A stretch of 64,000 nucleotides of DNA, taken from assembly GCA_036362985.1 (NCBI GenBank), contig JAYGXS010000007.1, forward strand, positions 6,197,500-6,261,499. The letters run 5' to 3'. This document shows, piece after piece, positions 33,790 through 44,534 of this stretch. The stretch is from Ligula intestinalis (lineage: Eukaryota; Platyhelminthes; Cestoda; Diphyllobothriidea; Diphyllobothriidae). Within the stretch, counting starts at the first letter, position 1, and each line of letters starts with the position of its first letter. The position numbers were made by a program, and so were the translations under genes. A model generated the notes under the pieces. The model worked only from the letters and a program-made list of their open reading frames with translations. It made no database searches and was not told where the DNA came from.

Positions 33790-34600
33790 ATTTAAAAAAT
33801 TTGCCGATATGACGCTATCACTTAGTGAGATGTTCATTTCGCAGCATTCGGTATTAATGGAAAGATTTTAAATTTTCAAGAATTCTCATTGAAAATTTCA
33901 GAAAATAAACTGGCGAATATGCATCTGTTTTTGATAAATTCTCGTCAAGCCTTTACATTTGTATGTTAATTAACTAAATAAACTATGCGGGTTGGTAGAA
34001 AAAATTGTGTGGTTGTAAGGGCTGCTGAGATGGGGAATCGGGGTCAGAAATGGGATCAGCTTTAGCGAGGGCTGGTAGCCTAAAGAGGAGATAAGCTGTA
34101 GGTTGTTGGATTAACGAATTTTGACCAGGGTAACTGCAGCGCCGTTGAAAAAATTTGTTCGGCGCACAGGACCAGTCGGCCCAAGCTGACGGTGGCCGCT
34201 TCTACCGTAGCCAACAGACGCTGTCCAAGGACTTTTGAATAGCCTGTAGATCACTCGGAAGGCCTTTCTGGCATCCACGCAATGGTCGAGTATACCAGTT
34301 GCGCTAGAATGGAACTGTTGACACCCTTTATTTAGCCCTTCTTTAACCATGCTCGAATGTGTTTTCGTACACTTTTGGACAAATGCCGGCTCATGCGACC
34401 AATATATCCTGCCCCACAGGAGCAGATAATTAGATATATGCACATAGAGGTGGTCTGGACAAGCAGTATATCCTTGATCTCTCCGTAAAGGATGCGGGTA
34501 GTCGAGTACGGTAAATAGGCTAAACCTGCTTTAAGGAGGTTGGCACCGCTTGACAAAGGCGGCTCCTTAGAATGTTGCTTGATCCGTCCCCTTGAAATGG
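33790..34600 (-). mobile_element. PLE family D copy D3
   Basis: The minus strand reads the linker region (ANLLKAGLAYLPYSTTRIL), the GIY-YIG core MCIYLIICSCGAGYIGRMSR (about 34390-34450) and SVRKHIRAWLKKG. In other frames come AFRVIYRLFKSPW and the 3' UTR (33830-33980), which matches the one of D5. Frameshifts and stops break it after the core. RT is absent. Confidence 0.75.
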
Positions 34601-34609
34601 GACCCTGAT

Positions 34610-34995
34610 GAATATTCGCTTCTTCTACGGATAGTTTATTTAGTTATTTATCATATAAATGCAATGGCCTGACGAGTATTATCAAATAAAAACGTTAGTT
34701 CGCCAGTTTACCTTTTGAAACGATTAAACTTTTAAAAAATAAAAAAAGCTTTACTGGGTGCAATACTATTAGAAGTTTTTTACATTTATCTCAAAAGAGC
34801 TTTTTAACCAACATGTGCAATAGACCAGAATCTGCTTACAACATTTGAAACATTCCAGAGTTTAAAACACATCAAAATGTGCATTTTTATAATCCTAAAG
34901 CCAACTATTTTAGCAGCTCTGTGTGTCAACGTCCAAACCAATTTTTCGAATGGATTGTAAACACCCATTTAAAGTTAAAGTGATTCCACAGTCCA
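34610..34995. other. Unassigned stretch, 34.6-35.0 kb
   Basis: AT-rich. The part at 34910-35000 resembles 44790-44910 ('tcaacgtccaa', 'tttttcga'), so it belongs to a dispersed repeat of unknown kind. Confidence 0.45.
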
Positions 34996-34999
34996 AACA

Positions 35000-35760
35000 T
35001 CGACCTTCAACAAAAAGAAGACCAGCCTGAAGTGGTCCTTTCTAGGCTACTTGGGTAGGTAGCATGTTCCAGCTCATATGACTTCTATCTATTTGGCTCC
35101 CGACAACACAAACACTAGGCATAGTCTACCAACCTTCCCTCTTTCCCGTGGACGAATCATCAATTCGTCAACGGCCCTGCAGTATCTGTTCGCATGCAGG
35201 GGTATTGGCCTGATGCTAAATTACAAAATGTGCACAGAAAGCTTCCAAAGTTAACTTAAAAAAGCAGTTCCGACCAGATGACGCTGTTGGCCTTTATACT
35301 AAATGGATGCTCACCTTCCCTGACATTTTTATTGCTTATTTATGCGCAAACAGCAGTCTTTTTAGTAGCCAAATCAAGTTAATCAAGTCATGCGTTACTT
35401 CAGAGTTACCTTTTGATTCTAAAAGTTTATTACACCAGTTGTCGCGGTTTAATCGTATAAGCAATATACTATGACCACGAGTGATTCATCATAATTATCA
35501 TCATTGTTATCATCATCATCATCATTATTATCATCATCATCATCAGCCACATCACCATCCTCCTCCTTCTCTTGGTGTCGCTGACACGTCCATGACAATA
35601 GTCAGAGCTGACTATGTAACCACTTAACCTAATGAAACTGACATATAAGCTTAGCTTGGCTCAGTGATCGTGTTCACATAGTGTGCACGCTCTCAACAGT
35701 TTACTATAGCGCGCATAGAATGCTTCAAGCTCAACAACTGAACGACAGTTTTGGGCGGTG
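35000..35760 (+). repeat. Low-copy tandem repeat V, copy V2 (empty W site)
   Basis: Blocks b and c of repeat V without the W3 insertion. An ATC/ATT trinucleotide-rich tract (about 35490-35545) lies at the W3 site position. No reading frame. Confidence 0.65.
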
Positions 35761-35789
35761 GTAACAATAAAGGTGATCACCCACCACAG

Positions 35790-36060
35790 GTACTCCTCGC
35801 CCCTTTTCCTGTGGTTTCTTTTTGTTTTATTAATTTTAATTTGGTTTCATTTTATTTTTTGGTTATTATTTAGTTTGTTAGTTGAATTATAGTTGTACTT
35901 TAGTTTTGTTCTTAGTTTATGTATATACCACCAACGGTAGATTAATATGCTTAAATAACTACTCAATAGTAAAGTCAACTAACTAAATTAAAAAATAAAT
36001 TCCCTAGACTATATTAATAAAAGTAAACTGAATAATAAATTGAACATATACGACCAGACC
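35790..36060. other. T-rich then A-rich non-coding stretch
   Basis: Strand-biased T-rich run (35815-35920) followed by an A-rich run (35935-36040). No gene features seen. Confidence 0.5.
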
Positions 36061-36229
36061 CGTAAGGTAGCATTCTGGAGCTAGGTCAGTGGACCCAGTT
36101 TGTTGTTGCCCGGAAAGTTCGAAGCGCAACACAGTATGCAGGTGTATTTGCAAGACTGACTACTTTCGCGAATCAGATCAAAGCAAGGATCATCAGTGTC
36201 GACGTTAAGCTCTATGTGTCTCAAACCAT

Positions 36230-36600
36230 GGTGGGCACAGGGACAGTGACTTAAACCTGATTTACTGCTAGTGGACTTTCACCGCATCATTCGCACTCGT
36301 TCCCTCTTCCTTTATCTACCGGGGCCCGCTGTCGAGAGACAGATTAAAATGAACCGAAAGTTGAAGTAGGCGCGTGTGGTTGGCATGGGATTAGTCTGTG
36401 TCCGAAGGCAACACCACATACAGTGTGGCAGTTGTTCTGGCTGCACATGCTAATAACGTATGTCGTGCCCTGATCTGCCGCACCCATGTGCTGATGCATC
36501 CTTCCGAATCAGTGTATTCATTAAGGTATGCTGAATTCCACTTGGGCAGGGATGGTTTAAACCAGAACATCGAACACAGGTGTATTTGCAAAATGGACTA
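36230..36600 (+). repeat. Dispersed repeat Q, copy Q1
   Basis: Aligns with 37050-37340: 'cgcatc...cactcg', 'ggggccc', 'gagagacag', 'cacatgctaataacg'. It carries no recognised coding sequence; complementary short frames on both strands cover it by chance. Confidence 0.55.
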
Positions 36601-36664
36601 GTATGAAATATCAGCCCAAACCGATGACCAGTATAACCACCCTCTTAGAGGAGGGAAGGCGCAG

Positions 36665-36855
36665 GTGTGAATAATTCTACTGATCCAATTGTGAAATTGA
36701 AATCTACCAAATCCGCCTAATACGTTGGTGAGCCGATTAGTAATTCTGATGACTTCTTGACTGACGTGTTATAAAAGTCTGACTGGGAAGTCATTTCACT
36801 GTATCCGTATTGGAGGATTCCATACATGCACGAATAAATCGATTCAAGTGTGATT
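36665..36855 (+). mobile_element. SINE S body fragment S3
   Basis: Contains 'tgatccaattgtgaaattga', 'ctaccaaatccgcc' and 'cagtatccgtattgg'-like sequence as in the S2 3' half. The tRNA head is missing. Confidence 0.45.
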
Positions 36856-36879
36856 TAATTCATGGCTCCTGCGGTGGAG

Positions 36880-36990
36880 TCTCGAAGCTCAGTTTGCAGA
36901 GCATTGGCTGTATCCAAGCCTCCCCTCGTTGATGAGGTTTAGCATCCCACCATAGCTGCGAACTTTGCACAATTGAGTAAAATAATAGTT
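36880..36990 (+). mobile_element. SINE S head fragment S4
   Basis: tRNA-like head AAGCTCAGTTTGCAGAGCAT (A box) with an anticodon-arm-like TTGGCTGTATCCAA and B box AGGTTTAGCATCCC, followed by 'gcacaattgagt' as in the S body. The acceptor stem does not pair, so it is not a tRNA gene. Confidence 0.55.
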
Positions 36991-37049
36991 TTCGACATTG
37001 TTCCCCATGTGGCTCACAACATAATTGTCACAGGAACGTCGACAGGTGC

Positions 37050-37345
37050 ATAAGTTTTGGACTTACACCGCATCCAGCGCACTCGCTCTCTCTTCTTTTA
37101 CCCCCCCCCCCCCGGGGCCCACTGTGGAGAGACAGGTTAAAGGAAACCAGAGCCGGCAGCATACGTGTGCACGGGTTGGCACGTGATTAGCTTGCGCCCA
37201 CAAGGTGACACCACGCGCGGTTGTCATTGGTGTGCATGCTAATAACGCCTGCCATACCCCGGCTTTGGCCTGCTGTTTTAGTGCAGCACACCTACCACGT
37301 TGTGTTGATGCAGCATTTCCGGTCAGAGCATGCATGAAATAATGC
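37050..37345 (+). repeat. Dispersed repeat Q, copy Q2
   Basis: Second copy of Q, with a 14-base poly-C run at about 37101-37114 just before GGGGCCC. A minus-strand 90-codon frame covers it but shows no domain. Confidence 0.55.
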
Positions 37346-37853
37346 TAAAAATATGCAAAATCTTCATTTTGAACGAGTGTTGACAAAAGTTATAAGTTTT
37401 TACGTTTGTTTTTAAGGCTTGTATAAAGTCAACCCCATTTTTTGCAAAAAAAGTGATGCGTGCAAAACCACGTATCCGGCTTGTTTTCTAGAAGAACATG
37501 CATCTCTTCGAATAAAATGCGTGTTTCTAATTAAAGATCTTTATTTGCTGGCACTTCGTTTTATCTCTTCTCCTGTTCGCAAACTTACAGATGGCAGGCG
37601 GGTTTATTTCTTCCATGACTAATGCATATATCCTTCTGTGGCTCTAGGAACAGGCCTCTTACTTCTCGTAAAATGCTTAAAAGGCAGGAGACCTTTCAGA
37701 GGTCCCTCATCGTTTGGCTCATAGTGATAATGTACTTTTACATTTTCAGATATCCAACTGTCCATTTATTCGTTAAATTTTGCCAAGATAACGTGTAATT
37801 TCCCGCATCAGTATCCTGAACAACAGGAAATTAGGTTGATGGATTTTATTCTA

Positions 37854-38251
37854 CAGGGTGTCCCAAAAACTGCATACACATTTTACAAAATTGTAAACTT
37901 TTTGTATGTGATAACTGTATCATTTCTAAAATGAAAAAAAAATATATTTTGAATATTATTATATTGTTTTTTTGCTGCATTTTGTCTATTGTAACAGTGG
38001 CTAAATTGAGGGAATCCATTGAACATGAACAAACCCGAGAACTTAGGGAATTGTTTCAGGGTGTGTGCAATTTTATTGCTTCGCGTTATCAGCAGTGTCA
38101 TTATCAACACGGACGTCTGTTTGAGTACATTCAGTGAAAAAATAATGAAATGATACTTTGAAATATGTTCACCTTTTTGAAATTATAAAATTGTTATAAA
38201 TACCAATTTTACAAAAATTTAAAATATTGATTCATTTTTTTGGACACCATG
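37854..38251 (+). mobile_element. Internally deleted mariner-type element (398 bp)
   Basis: The ends are CAGGGTGTCCCAAAAA and, inverted, CATGGTGTCCAAAAAAA. TA flanks both sides (37852-37853, 38252-38253). The frame at 37931-38137 ends in a segment (LRESIEHEQTRELRELFQGV then ASRYQQC and GRLFEYIQ) that matches the C-terminal tail of mariner/IS630-type transposases. The catalytic domain has been deleted. This is a non-autonomous derivative that could be moved in trans. Confidence 0.8.
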
Positions 38252-38895
38252 TATTAAGTGCATTGAAACCAATAAAAATTTTCGCTTGTTTAATATTTTT
38301 TGATCACTTTCACCTCAGTTAGATATTCATTCAAACTCACGGACCTTGAATTTAATATCTGACCATAAATTATGTTAGACAGTTGGATGGGCGGAATAGA
38401 GACTAAAGGAGCCCAGCAGAACAGTTTTGCCCCTTAATATCCGCATCTTCTGGAAACTTTGTAAGCAACACTAATAAAAATTATTATCAATCCAGAAACC
38501 CAAAAGTCATTGCAGGTCGCTTCTTTTGACGCTAAATTGCCTCTTTAGCGTTGGCGCAAAATGAAGTTAAGCGTTAGTTACTTGTAGCCCAGTGGTACAT
38601 ATTTTTTACTCCTATTTTTTGTAAGTAACTTTAAATTCTTTCATGCCCTGCGAACTCGTCACAGGGCTAAACACTATTTGTGTGCGCGAATTCATTTCTA
38701 GGTACATTTAGCCTGGTAGCTTGCACACAAAACAACTGAAGGTTTAAGTTATAAAGGTAGTCTTTAATGCACACATTTTTGAAACACATACAGCGTTTTA
38801 AGGCCTCCGGCCTGGATGGAATGTGCAGTGACAAGCTAATTTATAGTCACCCAGTGAACTCTTTGGTATTTCCAGAGAAAAACCAACTGATTTGC
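38252..38895. other. No recognisable gene, 38.3-38.9 kb
   Basis: AT-rich, with no frame or repeat partner noticed before the SINE at 38900. Confidence 0.5.
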
Positions 38896-38899
38896 AGGC

Positions 38900-39018
38900 A
38901 GAAGCAAAACAAATACCCGCATTTGCCAATTTGCGAAAAAATTCCCGGCCTCGGTGGGGGTCGAGCCCACACAGCAGGGGGCTTTCGCCCAGCCAACGCT
39001 CTACCATTTAGCTAAGAG
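38900..39018 (-). mobile_element. tRNA-derived SINE S, copy S5
   Basis: The minus strand has TTAGCTAAATGGTAGAGCG (A box), GGCTGGGCGAAAGCC, then GTGGGCTCGACCCCCAC (B box and T-arm-like stem), followed by 'gaattttttcgcaaattgg' SINE body. It is the best-preserved S head. It lies head to head with S6. Confidence 0.7.
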
Positions 39019-39115
39019 ACTCCCTGCTGCGTGGGTTCCACCCCCACCAAGGCAGAGAATTTTCCACAATTGGGTCAACTTAATCAAGTAAATCTGCATA
39101 TTTTCCCTAACAAAA
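39019..39115 (+). mobile_element. tRNA-derived SINE S, copy S6 (truncated)
   Basis: The plus strand begins inside the tRNA-like head (CCCTGCTGCGTGGGTTCCAC), runs through 'ccaccaaggcagagaatttt' and 'ccacaattgggtcaac' to 'aatctgc'. The A-box half is missing. With S5 it forms an inverted repeat of about 100 bp per arm. Confidence 0.65.
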
Positions 39116-39157
39116 TTTGTTTTGTTCTGATTATTTTTTTAGTCTAGTTAGCTAACT

Positions 39158-39432
39158 TTGCCAATACAAGCCAACAGGCGATTCGGCTTCTTATCATTAT
39201 CTTATTCTATTATAGTTATCGTCGGTTTATTGAATAAAGCTTAATTTTATTAGCGTTTTGGCTTGAAAATGCGAAAAAAGAACACTGTTCCTGGTTTCAG
39301 TTAAGTCTCGAAAATTCGCAATATTGTGCATAGTTCCTACATTAGCGATTTTTCCGTAATTTGCGGATTTCGCGGTTGTATTTCTCATTTAAATTACCAC
39401 GCGCTTTTCTACTATTATTTTGTCTACTATTT
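39158..39432 (+). repeat. 275-bp direct repeat, left copy
   Basis: Highly similar to 40491-40790 (for example 'attcggcttcttat', 'ttttggcttgaaaatgcga', 'attcgcaatattgtgcatag', 'tccgtaatttgcggatttcg'). It flanks a roughly 1.06-kb block. No obvious target duplication or TG...CA ends. Confidence 0.7.
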
Positions 39433-39435
39433 TAC

Positions 39436-39998
39436 GCGTTTGGCCAACTGAAAACGCAAAGACAGACCGTCCTGTAAGCTGCATACGCGTAAGATGCTTT
39501 AATATCTATTCAAGTATCTCACCAGTCAAAAACACCACTTCTAGAGGGAACTCGCCGGCGTTTTTAGTACTCCAGCGCTAAGGGTTCCAGCAAAGATGGT
39601 GTCAGGATGAAGCAATTTTTGGCTATGAAGAACTGAAACCGAAACAAACTACAGCCTTTATCACAATACACTGGATTACCTTGCATTCATTCGTTAAACA
39701 GCGTCCTCGATAGTTGACACAAACGTGCCCTTGCTGTTTAACCTTAATAATCGCGGTGGTTTTTGACAAAGAGTTTCTGTAAAGATTGTGAAGAAGAATA
39801 AGATTCAATTTTTTATATCGGGCAGTGGTACAGCCACATAGCCTAGGGTATGCTGTTTTGGCTTGGTATGAGCAATTTGGCATCTAACGAGATATTGACG
39901 TGGTCGGTTAAAGCAGCCGAGATACAAATTGACTGAAGAGCTGCAATTCTATGTCTGTTTAAAGAACTAGAAAAACGTGCAATGTAAAACTGTCATAT
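39436..39998 (+). repeat. Repeat Z, copy Z1
   Basis: Near-identical to 49224-49785. It contains 'gaaaacgcaaagacagaccg', 'ttccagcaaagatggtgtca' and 'tcgcggtggtttttgacaaa'. Short minus-strand frames (39623-39883, 49408-49714) are conserved between copies only because the DNA is. Related diverged sequence lies at 47230-47340 and 50721-51062. Confidence 0.75.
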
Positions 39999-40490
39999 CA
40001 GCTCAATAAAGCACGGCCGAAATTTCATAAAAAAGGCCGAGATTTGTGGTAGGCTTATTATCACTACCAAACTGGCATTAAATAGAGTTGCAATACTGAT
40101 GGTCGTTCAGCTTATTTTCAAGTCAGGTCAGGATACCGGCATTTATCGAACTTTTCTCTGAACACTTACACAAAGTATACGCTGTAAAAATGTCTACTTA
40201 ATAAGTATGCATTAAACTCATTGAGTTTCTTAGCTCTCATACATTTTAATAATTTTTTCGAAAAAAATTCATATAATTATTTTCTCTTGTGCTTATTTGG
40301 TAGAAAATTGCGCCTTCTTCCACTTTCATATTTAAAGGAAAGGTATATTTTTGCGTAAATATCTCCTAATTATAAAATTTTTTATGTCTATGAAATGTTC
40401 ATTTATAACGCATTATATCTGTCAATTTAATAATGTTGCCCAAAAGGTAAACAACATGACTCACATCTCCTGCAAACATTTCCAAATACT
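39999..40490 (+). mobile_element. TIR element Y, copy Y40, truncated
   Basis: Matches the left part of Y49 (49786-50274) and the left arm of Y27: 'gagttgcaatactgatgg', 'cacaaagtatacgctgtaaaaatg', 'tttaaaggaaaggtatatttt'. It is cut at 40490, where the second 275-bp direct repeat starts; the right arm is missing. Confidence 0.65.
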
Positions 40491-40790
40491 TAGCCAATAC
40501 AAGCAAACAGGCAATTCGGCTTCTTATTATTTCTTATTCTATTATTATCATCGTTGGTTTATTAAGTTGAGCTTAATTTTATTAGCGGAATGTGGTTGCG
40601 TTTTGGCTTGAAAATGCGAAAAAAACACCCGTTCATTGTCTGAGTTTAGTCTCAAAAATTCGCAATATTGTGCATAGATCCTAAATTAGCATTTTTTCCG
40701 TAATTTGCGGATTTCGAAGTTGTGTTTCTCATTTAAATTACCGCGCGCTTTTCTTCTATTATTTGCTCTACAATTTTAAGTAATTTTTAT
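40491..40790 (+). repeat. Direct repeat, right copy
   Basis: Partner of 39158-39432. Its left end abuts truncated Y40 directly, so the duplication arose after or together with the Y truncation. Confidence 0.7.
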
Positions 40791-40799
40791 TTCACCTGA

Positions 40800-41580
40800 T
40801 ATGCTCTACCCATATAGCCATTTAAGTACTATTCACGTGTGATTGAAGCCTGAAGTTTTCTGTTGCTGTGAGGTCCTTTACAAGGAATGGTTGCCTAGAA
40901 TGATCCTTTAGCTTTATTTGATACATATCGATACTTGCTGCCTAATAATTTCCGTGATTATTTCCTTGATTATTTTCTGGAGGTCATATACTAGAAACCG
41001 CATAGAGAACGTTGGGGGACATATTTAGGAGCCGAACTTATCGTTGTTGTATCATGTGGTAGCAGAAACATCTGTAAAACACATACCTGGGATTTCAGCT
41101 AGTATCTATACAAAAGTATGGTCTAACATCATTGTCACATAGAATTCACAATACTTGTAGAGCAACTCGTTTGTAGAATGGACATATCCGTGGTTATTTC
41201 TTGGTATTTGACTTTCTTTGACGAAAATATTCATCGAAATCTAAGCTATGACCCTTAAAAGTCATGTCCCGTCCACTACTTCCGTGTCATGCACGTAATA
41301 TTTTTCGCGATAATTTCCTTGATATATGTATACATTGCGACACAGAAACTGTAGCAAAGATGAAACTATGCCATGCATTTCATCTCGCGAAACATGAGTT
41401 GCCTATTTCCCTAAAAAGCTTTCAGCTTAAGTAAAAGTTCCGATCATTTGATTTTTAAGCGAAAAAAGGCATAGGTTGAGTCACGTTTGCCATATTTCTT
41501 TTTTAACTTCACATAATATCTAATTAGCAAACACAGCAGTTCAGTAAAGTCACATATTTTATGTCTTTAAAAACTGATTT
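40800..41580. other. No recognisable gene, 40.8-41.6 kb
   Basis: AT-rich; no long frame, RNA gene or repeat partner seen. Confidence 0.55.
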
Positions 41581-41589
41581 ATGTTAAGA

Positions 41590-42880
41590 AGAAGACAACT
41601 CAATCGCTGGGACAATATTTTATAGGCCTGACGTTTCGACATCCGTCGCGGGTTCATCATCATTAGTAAAAATGGTAGCTTAATATTATTATTATTAATT
41701 TTTATTTTTGTTTTAGATTACTGTTATAGGTAAAATTCGCAAATGTACAAATGCTGGGAATAAATGAAATTAAAAATGACTTAAACTAAAATCAACTTAC
41801 TAAAAACGTTAGCTCAAGTAAGCTTAACTGACTTGACTTTATCAATAATTCAGAAGGACAGTTGGCAAGCATACGTATACTTTTGGTAAATTCTCTTCGG
41901 GCCATTAAATTCATATGGAAGGGGAAGGTACAGGGTAACAAGCAATCAACTAATTATCGTTCTAATCAACTAAGTCTTGGGAATGGGGGCTTGGGGTTTG
42001 GGTTTATAAAAAGTGGGTAGTGACAAGGTAAGAAGGATAGGGAGGGGGGAAAGAAAGCGTGGAAAATGCTGGTAGTTCTGCGGCCGTTGGCCATGCTAGG
42101 CTTGGGGCCTGAAGAAGGTTCTTCTGCGCGCACAACACCGGCTTCATCAGGCGAATGGCCATGGCCTCCACTGTTGCCAGCAGCCGTTGACCCAGGGACT
42201 TCGAGTAATCTGGTGAGACCTTGTAAATCACCTTAAAGGCTTCGTTCGGGTCAACACGGTGTGCAGAGTCCACCATATGAGCAAGAATGGAACTGTTGAT
42301 GTTCCTGACTTCGTCTTTGTTAAGCCATGCTGACATATGCTCCCGTATCCTCTTGGATAAGCGGCGGCTCGTGCGACCTATGTAACCTGCTCTACAGAAA
42401 CAAATAAATTAGTAAATGCACATGGAAGTGGTCTGGGCTGGCAGCCTATCCTTACCTTCGCCGTGCAGGACCGGGTTTGATGAGAATAACACCCAAACTT
42501 TCGCCGCTGGGAAGGTTCGTGATACGGCTTGGTTAAGTCGTCGGCTTAACAGTTCACTTGCTGCGTCCCCTTGAAAGGGGACTTTGAGGAATAGGGTCTT
42601 CTTTTCCATGGTGGGTGTTAAGGGTTTGCGTTCTCTCTCCATCATGTTCTTTTGAATAAACTTGTCAGGGTACCCGTTCTCTCGAAGCAGGTCCTGGATC
42701 TTCGTGAGCTCTCTTTCGATAGTATCGTCCGAGCAGATTTTTCTAGCACTTTGCGTTAAGCAGCGGACTAGATTACGCTTCTGCTGGATGGGTACGAAGC
42801 TGTGAAAGTTCGTGTACTGTCCAGACCAGGTTTTCTTTCGCTTAACGCTCCTTCGGAGGCTACCATCAGGTCGTCAATAA
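41590..42880 (-). mobile_element. PLE family D copy D2, least decayed
   Basis: One continuous minus-strand frame from about 42875 to 42004 is interrupted by a single TAA at 42406-42408, where the related copy D3 has a leucine codon. Order: RT thumb (KTWSGQYTNFHSFVPIQQKR then ENGYPDKFIQKN), linker (LFLKVPFQGDAASELL), GIY-YIG core (CFCRAGYIGRTSRRL then SKRIREHMSAWL, about 42330-42400), C-terminus AFKVIYKVSPDY and AMAIRLMKPVLC. The RT palm is missing (5' truncation near 42876). A hammerhead-like unit lies at the 3' end (41627-41670) and an inverted one just upstream (42936-42980). Confidence 0.85.
41627..41670 (-). ncRNA. Hammerhead-like motif downstream of D2
   Basis: The minus strand reads ATGATGA (degraded CTGATGA), CCCGCGACGGATGTC and GAAACGTCAGGCC. 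The following 'tataaaatattgtcccagcga' is shared with 13800-13835. It is a PLE D terminal unit with a damaged first box. Confidence 0.45.
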
Positions 42881-42935
42881 TCTTAAACCAAAAAAGTAAA
42901 TAAATAATAATAGCAAGCTACAGTTTTCTGCTAAT

Positions 42936-42980
42936 GGCTCTGATGATGACTCCACGACGGATGTCGAAACATCAGGCCAA
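42936..42980 (+). ncRNA. Hammerhead-like motif, PLE D type, inverted upstream unit
   Basis: GGCT, CTGATGA (42940-42946), helix II GACTCC/GGATGTC with a bulged T, GAAAC (42966-42970), ATC, then AGGCC able to pair with GGCT as helix I. Core boxes are intact but helix III is nearly absent. It faces away from D2. Confidence 0.55.
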
Positions 42981-43019
42981 TAAAAGAATGTCCCAGTGAT
43001 CGAGCCGTCTCTATCTCAA

Positions 43020-43685
43020 TAAATTCCTGGGACTCTTATGTTCGCTTGTATTGGTTCTCGTATACATCGGTATACATCAGTATATTTAGGATGTGTAAGC
43101 GTAGAGCGAAATTTGAAGCATATATTTGCGCTAAAGCCCATTAGCTACTGCGTCCAGTTCAGCTGCTGCCAGCGGGTAGACAGTATTGGTATGCATAACT
43201 GTTGTAGCTAACCATAAAAATAGCCCACCTACTAGGTTAAAGGCCCAGATGCGTGTGTATTGACGTTATCTCGATGCTGTGTGATACAGATGTGAAGAGT
43301 TTGGGTCATCAGTGGGTCCCCCAGCGCCTCCTTTTCGTTTTCTGGTAGATATATCGATGTTGAAAGTTCCGCTTTTTAAGTTAATGAAGATAAATGGCCC
43401 ACCGTGCAAGAGATTGGGGACAGCAACTAGTCTTGGCTTATTCATATCCCTTTCATAAAACGTAAGCATACCCACTCACGCCTTACAGATGGTTTACTTT
43501 GTCCCGATATCACTAAATCACGATTCATCAAAGCATCACCACCACCCAACCCAGGATAAGTGCACCGTGAAAAGCATCGACGCCATATCACCATGCCTCC
43601 CATTTCGAATTAAATAGCCAGTCCAACTCCGGATGGATAATTCTTCTTCAGTAATTTCTAGCTTTTTTCCAAATTTGTGTTAAAC
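43020..43685. other. No recognisable gene, 43.0-43.7 kb
   Basis: Short frames only (43266-43475, no domain). Confidence 0.5.
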
Positions 43686-43689
43686 ACAT

Positions 43690-44140
43690 AGCACGTCAAA
43701 TTTATGGAAAGTTGTTAATTTTAAAGTTTCAAAAATTCCCATTAGAGAATTCAGCAGAGTATCTGGCTAATGTACACTTTCAATAAATCCTCCCCAGGCC
43801 AATGCATTTAGAGGAGAGGGGTTCACCTTAACAAGCGATCGATAATGTTCATAGTTTCTTACAAACGCAAGCCAACTAAATCGTGCTTGAGTGCATGCCA
43901 CTAAGTGGCTGCGGGCCACGGCAACTGTGGAGTTTGCATGAAGGGTTTTTGAGCACCCAAGGCCGGTTTCATCAACTTAATAGCAGTCGCTTCTGTTGTT
44001 GCTAGCAGATACTGGCCCAGAGACTTTGAATAATTTGGTATGACCTTGTAGATCGCTTGGAAAGCTTCGTTGGAGTCCGCCTGATATCTAGAATCAAACG
44101 TGTGCGCCAGAAAAGAGCTGTTTATGCTCTTGATGTAAAA
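43690..44140 (-). pseudogene. PLE family D copy D5, endonuclease C-terminus
   Basis: The minus strand reads INSSFLAHTFDSRYQADSNE, AFQAIYKVIPNYSKSLGQ, YLLATTEATAIKLMKPALG and PQLPWPAAT (43890-44135), collinear with the D2 C-terminus. A 3' UTR follows (43690-43860) matching D3. The GIY-YIG core and RT are missing. Confidence 0.75.
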
Positions 44141-44301
44141 CGTTGGTTTTTAAGTAAAACAAGTTTGACAGTTTCCTACGTGTAAACTCTGACGAACCTT
44201 TGCCCTAGCGTGCACAAAAATCAATAGTCAGCTTACAACCCTTACCAAATATATTTCGGTATAAGTAAATGGATATAACCGACAAAGACAGGGAAGACTA
44301 T

Positions 44302-44343
44302 GATGGTCATTTCTGGCTTATTAGTCATCGTCAGCCAGTCATA
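44302..44343 (-). ncRNA. Hammerhead in SINE H3, downstream unit
   Basis: The minus strand reads CTGACGA (44328-44334), stem-loop TGACTAATAAGCCA, GAAA (44310-44313), TGACCA, TC. Core boxes are intact. Helix II has one mismatch against the TGGC/GCCA ancestor. Confidence 0.6.
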
Positions 44344-44534
44344 CCCAGACCAAAGTGGTGTCCCACCCCAGCATTGAACTTGCGACCTCTCTGATCAGAG
44401 TCAAATGTTCAAACCGTTGCGCCACGGGTTCATTGTTTTGCCAGTTTTTGATCACGAATATACAGTGGCTGATACGCGCACATCAGTCGTCCGCCCCTGG
44501 CAAAAGGACATTGCCGACAGAGACAAGGGAGAAA

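Noticed and set aside
37931..38137. Small 68-residue protein with a hydrophobic N-terminus like a signal peptide
   Set aside because: The C-terminal half matches a mariner transposase tail and the hydrophobic start is translated AT-rich element DNA.
38937..39018. tRNA gene on the minus strand
   Set aside because: A and B boxes are present but acceptor arms do not pair and a SINE body follows directly; treated as SINE S5.
39158..40790. LTR retrotransposon with 275-bp LTRs
   Set aside because: No TG...CA ends, primer-binding site, polypurine tract, target duplication or coding sequence.
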